This document shows positions 1 through 11,700 of a stretch of 64,000 nt of DNA, piece after piece. The position numbers and the translations under genes are program-made. Every line of letters starts with the position of its first letter. The first letter of the stretch is position 1. Location: NCBI GenBank assembly GCA_964030785.1, contig OZ034969.1, forward strand, positions 69,919,162 to 69,983,161, read 5' to 3'. The notes under the pieces were generated by a model. That model searched no databases, was not told the DNA's origin, and was given only the letters and a program-made list of their open reading frames with translations. This DNA comes from Siderastrea siderea (Eukaryota; Cnidaria; Anthozoa; Scleractinia; Rhizangiidae).

Positions 1-3000
1 GGCGGGACAATTTCAATATTCTTTTCCTCAAACATCTGTCGGCACTGAGCAGTAATGAAGTCCCCAGCTAGTGGAGATTTGACGATAGCTTGCTGAAGAA
101 CGTACCCATCATGTACTGGTATAGCACTAGTCTGAGATGCTCCTGAATCTATTACAAGTCCTGTTGATCGTCCATTTGCAAATGCTGTCAGAACTGCATT
201 CTTGCAAAGGAAAAATGCTGGGATGTTGTATTTCTCAAACATCAATTCTGTGAGTTTCTCTCGTTTGGGTCGGACATTCCACTGAATTCGGAAAAAAAAA
301 ATAAATGTTGCAAATCAGTAACAAAAATAACACAGTATTTAAGCACTCATGGCCACAACAAGAGAGTTAAATATTAAACAAACTTGCAGCTTTAATGCAC
401 ATTCTGTACATGTACAGTGTAGGCTTATCATTAACTCACTAGATGTGCTCACTCCTTGTTTTTCAGATACAATAAGAATAAGAATCATATGAATTCACAC
501 ACTTTTCAGGAAGTGCATTACATAGTAACATTAATTTTAATATATTTAAACTACATGTATAAATGAGGTTATAAATTAAGACTGCACTTACAGAGGCTTC
601 TGACATAAGGACTGGGTGAAGAGAAGAGTCTGACTTGATATCCTTGGCATATATGTAGTCCAACAGCTTCTCAAATGTATCCCAGTCTTCAACTGTGTTA
701 AACAGATCAATAATAACATTTTGTTTTCCTTCATTCGCAGCTAATAGCTCAATGGGATCTTTAAAGCATCAGTCTTCAGAAGTTCTCTATCCCTTGCACT
801 GTGTTCCCCATTGGGAAAGACATTAATTGTTGGATTCCTCATGTTTATTATCAAAATGTGACTGTTACCAAACTCATTTCATACTGTGAATCAACAGTGC
901 TGTACGTACACTGTGGACAAAGATGAAGCCCACCATGAAGCCCCACCCCCAAGCCCACCCACAGTGTACTGTATTTGTTAAAAATACTGATCAGAAGAAG
1001 GTTTCGACGATGTACACATCTTGTGATGACGACTTGAAATTTGACCTTTCACAAGTAAATACATGTACAGGACATTCCTGCATTTCTGCAAGTGAGTACA
1101 ACTCTCGGATGTGTTCAACAACAAGGCTTTCCTTACAAATTTTTATGCAACAATTTCTACACTTTTATCCATGGAACATACATGTAAATACTTTGTGCAA
1201 GGAGTCATTGTTTAGAAACTATAAATAAGGATTACAGACTACAGTAAAACCAAAGTTTGCAATAGTTTTGCAGTCTTGTGATTGCGCAGTTTACTCGTTA
1301 TAGCATGGACTTCCACATTCATGAACTAGTTTTATTATTTAATAATTAAATTATTAGTAACTTAAGGTATTCCTGGAGGCTAATTTGGACATTTTTGCCA
1401 CTTATTTTTATGCCCCAGTTCTGTAGAAATATTTGTTCAAACTTGGTCATATTAACACATACAGTACAACATTATGTGTAGATTCCTTAAAAAATAGTTT
1501 TATTCTAAAAGGATGTAAAGAATTCCTGTAATCTGATACTTTTGGGTGTGGTCAAAATATTCTTGGTTATCCATTTTTTTTAATATAACTTAAAGAGAAT
1601 TCATTCAACTTCAAAAAGCTTTTTCCAATCTATGTATGTCACTGAAACCGTAAATCTTTTGGCAGTACATCACAGAAAAGGCAAATCAAAAAATGTTATT
1701 TCGCAAAATTCAATTTCATTCGTTTATAGAATTCTTGAAGTCATCGCGGGACTGATATTTGACAACATTTGACGTAGTGCCAAACAAAACATCATACACA
1801 TATCTAGTTTATCTCCTGCAAGTTTCAAGTCCGTCTGATGAATCAAAGAAAAAATATTGTAATATATAAATCCCCACCTTTGGTGAAACTCGTATTTTTT
1901 AGCCCAAAATTGCACTGGAATCGAAAGAAAATCGGTCTATAGCTTTCCTTCAAACACGGCAGTCATGTTGTTGAGCCCTTCAGTCATGTTTTCCAGCGGA
2001 AAAATGCAAAATAGTGCCTTTTTTCGGTTCCTTTTAAGGAGGGCTCTTTTTCCCGCAAAACCAATCCGAAGTGCCAGCATAAACAATGACACCTTTCCTT
2101 GGTAACCGATCTCGTGGAGCGCAACGTTGACAGATTTATTCGTTCGTGTTGCAAATACCAGCGTTATTCCACAAAGTACCAAAGAATCTCTACTCTTTAT
2201 AGTAAAATAAAACTTCCACAGATATTTTTATACTGTGTTGTATTTCGCAAAGGACAAGATTGCGATTCCAGCGACCTGTAATGACAAGTTGTCTTCGATA
2301 ACCCTGGGCGAGGGCTAGTATTTCAATGTCACGCACAAAACCTGCGTTGCGCTGTCTTTGTAGAAGACAAATATATTTCAGTACACTTCTACTGCCAAAA
2401 TACTGACATGAATAAGGTGCATTAAGCAAAGAGTCTGTGACTTGTGATATTTTCGCAATCGAAACTCGAGATCGCAAAATGTCAAGTTCGCGCACCATAG
2501 GGGATGTTTTCGTAAACCGCAATTACAGGTTTTAGTCAATTGTTAATTTTCCCGCAAAATTTTCCTTGGAGACGGAACTTCCCTTGAACTGAAAATTGGA
2601 AACAAACTAATCTTGTGACAAACTTAAAGCTACTTAAAAGTCAACCGATTTGAAATGGGTCACTTCAGCCACCAGGAATACCCTAACCCTCGGTACAAGC
2701 AAAGTCACACCCCCACTGTGGTACAGGAAGGGGGGGGGGAGATTTTGCCTTTGGCAGAAAGAGGTATATGTTATGGGTTGCAGCGCTGCTGGGGATTTTA
2801 CCAAAAGTTAGAAATTATCAAAAACAGTGGAAACTGAAAATTTTTGATGTTAGTCATGTAAAATATGACATAATTATTGAAACATTTTGCTTCTTTTTTA
2901 GTACAATTTTTGCTTTTTTCACCTTAGAAAGGTGAAAAACACACAGTTTTACCCAAAAAGGGCATGACCACCTGCTACTTATGATGACATACCTCGTAGC

Positions 3001-5582
3001 CATACCAACTGATTCTTACCAAACTTGCATCAAAATGAGGGGATATGCCTACAGCTAATCAAAATGGCAGGTGCTGATGAAAAATCATCTTGGAAGAATT
3101 GGAGAAAAACCTTTTGGGGGGGCGCATCCCCCCCTTTACATAACTGAGGGTTAAGTTAGTGTTGATGATGTGGGGAGTGGTCGCCCGGTCTCCCGAGCCA
3201 GGGACACATGTCAAAAACACTTGACCAAGAAATTTAGATAAATTACTATATTATAAAATACAATAAAAATTGATTTGAGAAAAATCTGCTGGATAAAAAA
3301 TTCCTTAAAAAATGTTTAACAATTACATACTCGACTATATAAGTCAGAGCCAGTCTAAAAGAATTAATTTTTCTCATTCATTTCAATACTCACTCATTCC
3401 ATCTTTAACTGGATTTGATATTTCCATGTTTTCTTTAGGAAGATGAATATTATTTGTATCAATGTAGTACTTTTTCTCAGAAAGTTTGGGTCTTTCTGCA
3501 ACAAAATACAAATAAAACAATAAAAAATAGTAGATTTATATTACCTGTTTGGGAATGCCACTAGTTCCAAATGAAGTGCACATTATTTTGTGGGTTTAGG
3601 CAAATTCATGCATTTTCTGAAGCATACTCTTCAAAATGAGACCCAACACTGCCCAACCCAGTTGTTTTCTTTTTTTGCTTTGTTGTTGTTGTTGTTGGTT
3701 TTTTTATTTGCTCTACACTAAGCTTGAGTTCATAACTAAATTAATAATTTTTTCACAACTTGACCCAGTGACCAGCACAAGCTCGCCACAAAGTTTGTTC
3801 AAAGCAGAAAAGTCCAACCATAATCATGTACATTTGTAGCATTTGACTGGTTTCACATTTTATAATATCCAGTGCAGAAATGTACCATGTACATGTACAA
3901 GTATGTGGGTATAGAATAAGTCAAATAAGTTGTAACTGGACGGTAAATACCTTCAGAAGGCACATCAGTTTCCATAATCTCATCTTTCGCTTCCTCTTCC
4001 AATATCCCCAAACATGTAGGAACATCATACTGGAAAAATGGACAGAAGTTCAGAACATTCATCATAAGGTAGTCAGTCACTGTCAGCTATGTACAGTGAG
4101 TTCATGTTCAAATGCTCACAGTAAGCATACATGTATGTACAAATTCAACCACTCTAGTATGTCTGTCAATGGCATAAAGAATGCCTTGGAATATATCATA
4201 AGCAATAATAATTTATTAATGGATAAGGTTGAACAAAGCACTCAATTTTGTCAATGGCTAGCAGATCAACAATTGAAGAGGATACAGGAAAAGTCTCCTA
4301 AAGTAAGTCAGGTTTTTGTATTAATGACCATGCCCCGATTTTTTTAACTTGACTTGTGCTTCATTTTTGAGAAAAACAAGGTCAAAAAAAGGGATGGGGT
4401 CCGTTTCCAAAACAGAAGGTCTTAACTTCATCCAGAGCAGATCTGTAAAACAAAACATGAGACCTCAGTTACGAGTAGCTTGCCTTCAGCAGTTCAAGAC
4501 CATTATCTCAGACGAGAGAATCAGCAGTGTTGACAAGTCAATTTCAAGTTGAACTTGAATCAATGTAATGTTATAACACAGCTGTACATGCTGTATAATA
4601 ACAACTGTTCACAAAATAATTTAAACCCTGTGGGATGATCGTAAGTGCTTGCAAGTCAGCTATAAGTGTATATCATATATACACTTATTCTGGCATTGTT
4701 CTGGTCTCTCATCGATTACAGCAGAAGAACAACAGAACTCCGACAGACGAAACAGGGTCGAGAAGGGTATTCTCGGGATCCGGGATTTGACCAAAATACG
4801 GTGCGGGATTCGGGAAAACGCAAAATATCTTGACGGGATTCGGGATTTGACTGCTACCAGGGAAGCGGGATTCGCCAAAATTTGGGCACAGGATGCGGGA
4901 TTTTTTGGCTTGTCTGTAGGGAATTCGGGAAAGCGTCACGACCCAAGTAAACCTTCTAGCGGCAAAAGCGAATCAACCAGGCGAGCGAAAAATATCAATC
5001 AAAAGGGCCAATCTACATCTTAAATTTATTAGCTTTTGCAAAAATTAGTCTTTTTTAACGTATTTTTGGGAAAGAAAAAACGGTATTCGGGATAGTGATG
5101 AAAAAAAGGGCGGGATGCGGGATTCTCCTCAAAAAGGAGCGGGAATGCGGGATCAGGACCCCCCCTTCCAGACCCTGATGAAACTGCACGGTAAATAAAT
5201 CACTACGTAGACTCAGATCGTGACTCTGCTCCTTTAATTAAGGACTATTGTACTCATCTGCATTCATACCAATACTATCCCAAATAAACAAACCATAAAC
5301 TTCATGGAAATATAAATGGCACCATGGCCAGTGCTATCCGAGTAACCCTTACGCGAACTTGTAAAGGGTTATAAGCCTGAAATCAAAAATAATACTGAAA
5401 TTACCTTTGGACAGTCTTCACCGGCATATCCAGCGCGTACAGAATGGGCGCCAATGTCGAACACAATGGCGCCAACCTCGTCTATAAACAAACGAATCTT
5501 TGTGAGCTCACCAAGTCCTAAACTGCTTACGTTTTGGATCAAAATAAAGCCTTTTACCTCCTCCATACACTCCTCCACTCAT
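1..5582 (-). CDS. ACTL6A: Actin-like protein 6 (BAF53-type actin-related protein), 5' part, 3' end outside window
   Basis: Nuclear actin-related protein; in the family this is a shared subunit of BAF (SWI/SNF), INO80 and NuA4/TIP60 chromatin complexes. Six exons on the minus strand are readable: 5558-5582, 5405-5481, 3951-4029, 3394-3495, 592-692 and 1-281 (continues left of the window). The phases join exactly. The start gives MSGGVYGG followed by [26 protein letters not shown], the ACTL6 N-terminus. Later exons read [14 protein letters not shown], then [14 protein letters not shown] and [19 protein letters not shown], then [20 protein letters not shown] and SPLAGDFIT. The second exon lacks the extra residues of conventional actin, and the stretch after CPK ([13 protein letters not shown]) diverges as in ACTL6. 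Introns use GT-AG. Neuronal paralogue ACTL6B cannot be separated by eye; a single ancestral ACTL6 is likely. The start is fixed by the family N-terminus and a splice donor eight codons later. Confidence 0.93.
693..3393 (-). other. ACTL6A intron with a coding-like relic and a degenerate TTAA element
   Basis: A 2.7 kb intron between the ACTL6A exons at 592-692 and 3394-3495. It contains a coding-like but frame-broken stretch next to the acceptor (about 694-842) and a degenerate piggyBac-like MITE (2687-3150). The rest is AT-rich with no recognisable gene; short open frames here are not supported. Confidence 0.7.
2687..3150. mobile_element. Degenerate piggyBac-like MITE
   Basis: Ends in imperfect inverted repeats starting CCCTCGGT on the left and ending ACTGAGGG on the right. 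The right end is flanked by TTAA (3151-3154); the left flank is CTAA (2683-2686), one change from TTAA. The interior has G-runs and C-runs near both ends and no coding capacity. TTAA followed by CCC is the piggyBac signature; the degenerate ends make this a moderate call. Confidence 0.5.
4158..4302 (+). other. Possible unrecognised exon inside an ACTL6A intron
   Basis: On the strand opposite to ACTL6A, an ATG at 4159 opens a 48-codon frame rich in charged and helical residues ([13 protein letters not shown], then [15 protein letters not shown]) ending exactly at a strong splice donor (AAA then gtaagt, 4303). A second open stretch on the same strand at 4349-4552 (including [16 protein letters not shown]) ends with a stop. 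The phases of the obvious splice sites do not join the two, so a gene model could not be completed. I do not recognise the protein. It could be a nested small gene, an old retro-insert or chance. Confidence 0.25.
4765..5160. repeat. Degenerate CGGGATTCGGGATTT repeat cluster
   Basis: Many imperfect copies of a gcgggattcgggattt-like motif between 4765 and 5160, with spacing that is not strictly tandem. It lies in the ACTL6A intron between exons 2 and 3. It looks like a dispersed repetitive element body; no coding function is visible. Confidence 0.5.
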
Positions 5583-5791
5583 TTTTGCTTGGTTATCCGG
5601 CGTTTGAAGGGAAATTTAGTTGATTTTGTTGTCGAAACAAAACTGGTCAGCACACTGACAAAAAAGCACGTGTCTGAGAACTCGGTCCCTACTGGTCAGT
5701 GGATAAACCAAGATGGCGGACGGAAAAGGTTGATTTCTCGCGTAATATGCTCGTAGTTTTTGCGAGATTTTAGGATCTCATAACGGATACA
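5583..5791. promoter_or_regulatory. Bidirectional promoter between ACTL6A and the CCCH zinc finger gene
   Basis: Only 209 bp separate the two divergent start codons. The interval holds a YY1-type motif AAGATGGCGGA (5710-5720) and a CACGTG E-box (5667-5672). No TATA box is obvious, as expected for a housekeeping divergent promoter. Transcription start sites cannot be read from the sequence; 5' UTRs must lie in this interval unless there are further upstream non-coding exons. Confidence 0.6.
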
Positions 5792-8700
5792 ATGCCTTTG
5801 AAGGACCTTTTTGCCAAAGCTCCAGAACCACTTCCTCCAAGTGAGGAGCCATGGCCTAAACCAATGGCACAGGAAGGAGTTTTGTCGCATTCGAAGAGCA
5901 GCGACTCACGACACAACTACAAAAGCTCACCTTTGTACTCGGCCACTGCCAGGCCAACTCTCGACGAATTTTTGCGGACAAATTATTTGATGATCCCAGA
6001 GTTTGTGATGCAAGTGAACCAGGCAAAGCAAGCAGCAGGAATTGAAGGAGGTGTCAACTTGGGTGTGCAGTGTTTCCAAAATACGACATCTCAACAAAGA
6101 GTGGTGAATTTTCGAGAAGAAACCTTAGAAACGCCTTCCGTGTTCTCAGCTGACCGAAATCAAGTTATGAGTCGACACACCAAGGGGAATAAAGCTGTCG
6201 ACAAGCAGAAAAGAGATGCAGGAGATTCCACAGCAACGGTTGGAATTCTTGGAAATAAGACTTGTGAGAAGCCTTCTCCGACAGTTACGGAAAAGCTTAT
6301 CAGCTCTGAGGAGATACAGATTCCGCCTCCTCTAAAACCAAAACCTAGAGTAAAGAAAGTAATGAAGGGAGGATCCCTGGTGACCATTCCTGCCCCACAA
6401 CCCAGGAATAGAAGGGTGCACACTGCAGAAGGGTCTTTTGAGAGTAGTGATACTGTGTGTAGTGTATTGCCAAGAAGTATAGAAACCACAAAGAATGCTG
6501 TAATGTCCGAGAAAAGTGGTGTAAACGACACTGTGAATGAGTCAAGTGTAAAAGATTTGTCAGACAGTCGGTCTGGAATGAAAGGTGATTCAAGTATCTT
6601 TCATCATAAAGCCAGCGATTTGCAAGAAGAAGTCCACACAAAGGGTAACAAAAACCTGCAATCAGAAGTTGTGGCAGAAAGTAAAAATGAAGTTTTACAT
6701 GACGGTTTTCAGAATCCCTGCACTAATGCTTCAAAAGCAAGATCTTCATCAAAAGATGAAGTAACAGATGTTCTGCCTGGTGGGTTCCCTCAGGTAAAAA
6801 GGAATAATGAACCAGATGGGGCCTGTGGTAACGATCTAAAAGAGGACCCCACTAAATACATGAAAAGGACCCCATGTGAACCGAGAAGCACTTCTTCAAA
6901 GGTTTCATTTGAGGAAGGGAAGGAAGACCTCATCAACCTCCCTGCCCCTAGAGAAAATATTGTTAGTGAGGTCCTTGTTAAAGAACCTGTCGAGAAGCTT
7001 GCTGAGAGAAAACTGCCTGTTTGTGTCAAAGATAAAGAAGAAACAAAGGTAATGAAGGATCCTATCAGAGAGGCTGATCACACACTTGGTGATTCCTTCA
7101 TTTCTTATGAAGAAAAAACTAAGGATTCTGAGATGAATAAATTTATTGATTTGCCAAATGATTTGTGCAGTATTGGTTCAAACAAAGACATAAGTTGTTA
7201 TGACAGGAACGAAAAAGGTGAGTACACCAAGGAAGCCAATAACTTTCGAGAAACAGATGACGAGAACAACAAGCATGCGCCCACTGATTTACGCGGAGAA
7301 GGTCACAAGAATACTGGTATCATGGAAGAGGAAAGTAGCTCTTGTAACAATGATGATGATGTAACAGATGTAGAAGTTGAAGGGTGTAATGTTAGGACTA
7401 CTCAGACTGATGTTAGTGAAAGACAAATTGATGGTGATAGTAATGTTGGTAACATTGGTAAGGAAAATATCAATGATGATGTTGGCGATAATAATGATGA
7501 TGGCAATGATGTCAATGATGTTGATTATGGTAATGATGATGGCCATGATGACAGTGATGATGATGGTAATGGCGATGATGATGGTGGGGGCAGTGATGGC
7601 AATAATGATGGTGACAATGATGGATTTGGTGTTGATGGTGATGGGGGTGATGGCATCAAACACCATCAATCAGTGGAGGAAAGTGATGAGGATTATGCTG
7701 AGCTTGTAATGGAAGACTCCAACTCAGAAGAGGAAGACAAAGATGATTTCATTCCTGGAAATGGGGATGACTCTGATGAGGAAGAAGGAGAAGTGCAAAG
7801 TGATTATGAACCAGAAGATATGAATCTGGACTCTGACACTGAATCAGCTACTGGAGGAATAACATATTTTCACGATACCACCCTCAGGAAGAGTAGAAAC
7901 CGCTCCAGAAGGAGGCAGAGAGAAAAACGGAAAGCAAAAAATCAGAGGAAGAAAGCTTCTAAGAAAAGAGCTAAGGCAGAGAAGCAGGTTAGTGTTAAGC
8001 CTGTGTGGCAGGCACTCAAAGGGAGGGAAAGGGGGTTATTATATGCCAGCACAAGACATGAGCACAAAGTGCAAGAGGAAAGAGGATGGGCACCTGCTAC
8101 CACGCTGTTGTTTTCTTCATTACCGCCCCTAATTAGCACTTAAAAGCAAGCTGTTTTCAAAATGTTTAGCTGTCAAATTATCTAGTCAGAATACTGCTGA
8201 ATTACCTGTCTATCTGTCGCTTCTCCTGACGTTTCACTTCTCATGTACCATGGATGTTGCCAAAAATCAAAAATAAGAAATGTATTTGAACTGATTTTTC
8301 ATTTAATGACATCACAATGCTTTGAACCTGCAAAGGTTCAAAGAGGAAGTTCCTGGTGATTTTGTCGCAAGTGTAGAAAACCTGAAAACCAACAGCTGTT
8401 CGCAGTCTCAGAACTCCATAGCTAGACTGCAAAGAAGGGAAAGATCTCAAGAACATCTTTCATTATCATTAGCTGGAAAGAACAAACCAAAACAGTTTCA
8501 GACATTTGCCTTGGAACTGAAGGTTTATGAGATCAAACATTTGTTATGAGGCAGGGGGATGTGAATTTAGGGAGGCACACAGAAAAATTGGCTCATACAA
8601 GTAAGTGGGACATAAAGAAAACTGATGGACTGATGGCCACTGAAAAGTTAAAGATACATGTTGGTTCTCTACGCACATGGGTTTAGTTTTTAAAAGGGAA

Positions 8701-11700
8701 CTTTGTTTTGATTTGATGTGGAATGTAACCAATTTATTGTGTGATTTTTTGTGGGCGAGGGTCATCTGGAACTCCATTTAGGAGTGGATAAAATTTCTCA
8801 AGTGCCCTCTCCTCTGTAAAACTAAATGGACCTTCAATAAGGAGTACCTTTATTTATTAATACAGAGAAGGGTTTGGTGCCCTTATGCCCCACAAGGGAT
8901 AATGAGGAGTGAAAAGGAGACAACTTAAATGGATTGGTTTGTGTCTTATTTCTACAGCCCACCACTGAAAGTAACAGATTATGCAATGACCCTTGTAGCA
9001 AAACAAAGAATGGCAAACAAACTCAGATGCCTGCACATACATCTCGAAAGTCTGAAGCCAAAGAAGAATCAAAGAATCTAGGACCTCAGACACATAAGAC
9101 CACAGAGGTTTTACCAAAGCCTCAGGGAGACATGCCAGCATCTCAAAACAAACCAATAGGCCAGAGTGCAATGGAAGATGGGTCGCTGTTGTCAATGGTT
9201 TCTTCTTATGCTGTGGATGTCACGGTTGCAGCTAGTGAGAAGGTGTGTTTTACACTGTATTTGTCTGTTTGTTCATTTGTTTGTTTGTTTGTTTGTTTTA
9301 TTTTCCTATACAGTTAAAGGGGTGGTGTAGCAGCTGTCGTAAGGTCTTCCATGATTGGTCCGCTAAACAATAGAACAAACAAAAGAAACAAAGAACGAGG
9401 CGTAAAATAATAGAGCTGCTACATATAGCGGTCCAATGAAAATACAAGCTTTTGAGAGGTGCTACACTACTGAGTTAAAGTACAGGATCGGTGGCTCGGT
9501 ACAAATTGTCACACAGAAATGTTCAGCATCATTCTAGAAATTGAGAAATTGGCCCATGAGGGCTTTAGATATTTCGAGTTGCTCCAAAGTCCAATAGTGA
9601 AATTTATGATAGAAATATTTCACATTTGTGATAAAAAATGGCAGAGCAATTGGCAAATGATTGATCATGTTTGATCTTACACCTACTCTCCAACTATTGG
9701 AACAGTAGGTTTCTTTTGCCAAGTTTTTTGTACCACGTTTGACGTACTATTGAACCAGAAATTTTATGCCCCAATTATTTTAGTCACCTTCACCACTTGA
9801 AATGAATTTTTTTTATTCATTTTTATTATTTTTCACAGCCAAAGTTGTCAAGACAACTAACTGTAGATTTGGTTAGTTTGTTTACACTGTTCGTGTGCAC
9901 ATGTTTGCTTGATATTGCACAGATCAAGCTATTAGCAGCACTGCTATCGTAGACACATACATGCAGAGTTTGGAAGATTATTTCATCTGAAAGGAAATTA
10001 GCGACCTTTACCTTCAATTTTGAACGTTGGCAATTAAGGGAGCAAGTGCCTCCGTGTGTTTAATAAAGGTTTCCTATTTGCAGCTGGCTCTGAAGAGGAG
10101 TCGAGGTGGACAGCACGCGAAAAAGCTAAAGAAAGCAAAAAGAAAAGCGGCAGCTTTGGAAAGGAAACGAAGAGGAGAGCCACCACCGCGTGCAAGAAGG
10201 GTGCAAACTCCTAAACCTTTGTGCAATTATTACATCGAAGGAAAGTGCAGAAGGGCAAGTAGAGTTTACAATAATTCAAGTGGCTAAGATTCGAAGATTC
10301 GATGACGTTCAAATGGAGTGAAACTTCGCAAGAGTCTAACCCTTTTAGCCCTACTGTCAATATGCATATTCTCATGAGTGGTCTCCATGTATTTCTTATG
10401 GTTCCGTACTACTGTAGTTGGGAGAATTTGTATAAGCATCAAGACATTTCATGTTTGGTGATCGTTTCCTTTATTCTTGTGACCTGTATGTTTGGTTAAG
10501 TAGGGATATTGTAAGGAGATATAAGATGCTTGTCACTAAACTCATTGAGAGCCCGTGAGTGTCGATGAAAATTATAGGATGAGAGTAGGCGTCAATTGAG
10601 ACTGGGGGTTGACGAGATTGGAGAATCTAAACTCTTTGTGAGTGCGCGAAATGTGGTCAGAATGAATGAAAGTTGGCGAGAATGAGAGTTCACGAGTGTT
10701 GAAAGTCTTTCAGAGTCCATGAGTCGAGAGTAATGCTGCTTGCTGCAAATCCCTCCAGCTGTTTAATAGTCACTATGAGATTTTTGTTGTCTTACTTTAG
10801 GGTGAGGAGTGCTCTTTCCGTCATGATAGATCAGCTCTGGTAAAGAGGAAGGAAATGTGCAAGTTCTACGCTTCAAACAGTTGCTTTCAAGGAGATGACT
10901 GTCCTTATATGCACAATATCCTTTTTAAACGATATACCTTCAGTTGGTATGCTTTCAAGTGAAAAGACCCTAAGTACAGTGGTACCCCGATATAATGAAC
11001 CCCTATATAACGAATACCCCAGTATAACGAACGATATTGTTCCTTTGGCACTAGGTGGCAGTCTGATATTTGCTAACAAACACATCTCCGACAAGAATTC
11101 ATGAATTTATCAAAGCGGCAACTGCAACTAAACAGGAAATGGAATATTTGGATTGACAAATATTACCCCTGTGACGTCATCAAACGTAGACCAGAATACC
11201 CAAATCTGCCGAGCTGTCATCAGTCAGACATTTGCTGAGGAACACATCTCCAATAAGAATTTACTAAAAAACATTGTATGCAAGCAAATTCAACGTATGT
11301 CGCGCTGGCTGCCGGACTATATCGGGGTGCCATTGTACTTACAAAACTCTGAAAAAATGTCGCACTTTTCACACTTTAAATTCTTTCAAGATTTAACATT
11401 AAGCCATCAGAAGTTTGCACTGCGATTTGCACTGCGAGCAGTATTCTGACAATGAATGTTGGCACTGTCGAAACATGTCAAAATTAAAGAATGTTTTTTT
11501 TCCCTCAAAGCCGCATTGTTAGGTTCAGTATACAGTATTTGTTTTCTTGTCCGTGTCAAGCCCCTCGCGGGAGTGGTCAGTAAGATACACTTTCTTATTA
11601 TTTCTTATTATTTATTTACATGGCTGCCGTTGAGTATTTAAGCGCTTTGTGATATTTGACAAAGTCGCTACCTAGCTTAGCAGGAAGGTCGTTGGTTTGA

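Noticed and set aside
6160..7709. Several open frames of 79-126 codons overlapping the first exon of the zinc finger gene (both strands)
   Set aside because: They are shadows of a long coding exon; the Met- and Ile-rich ones arise from the GAT-type repeat read in other frames.
9300..9480. Possible MITE between gtagcag and gctac motifs in an intron of the zinc finger gene
   Set aside because: The inverted similarity is only about 6-8 bp and no target duplication was found.
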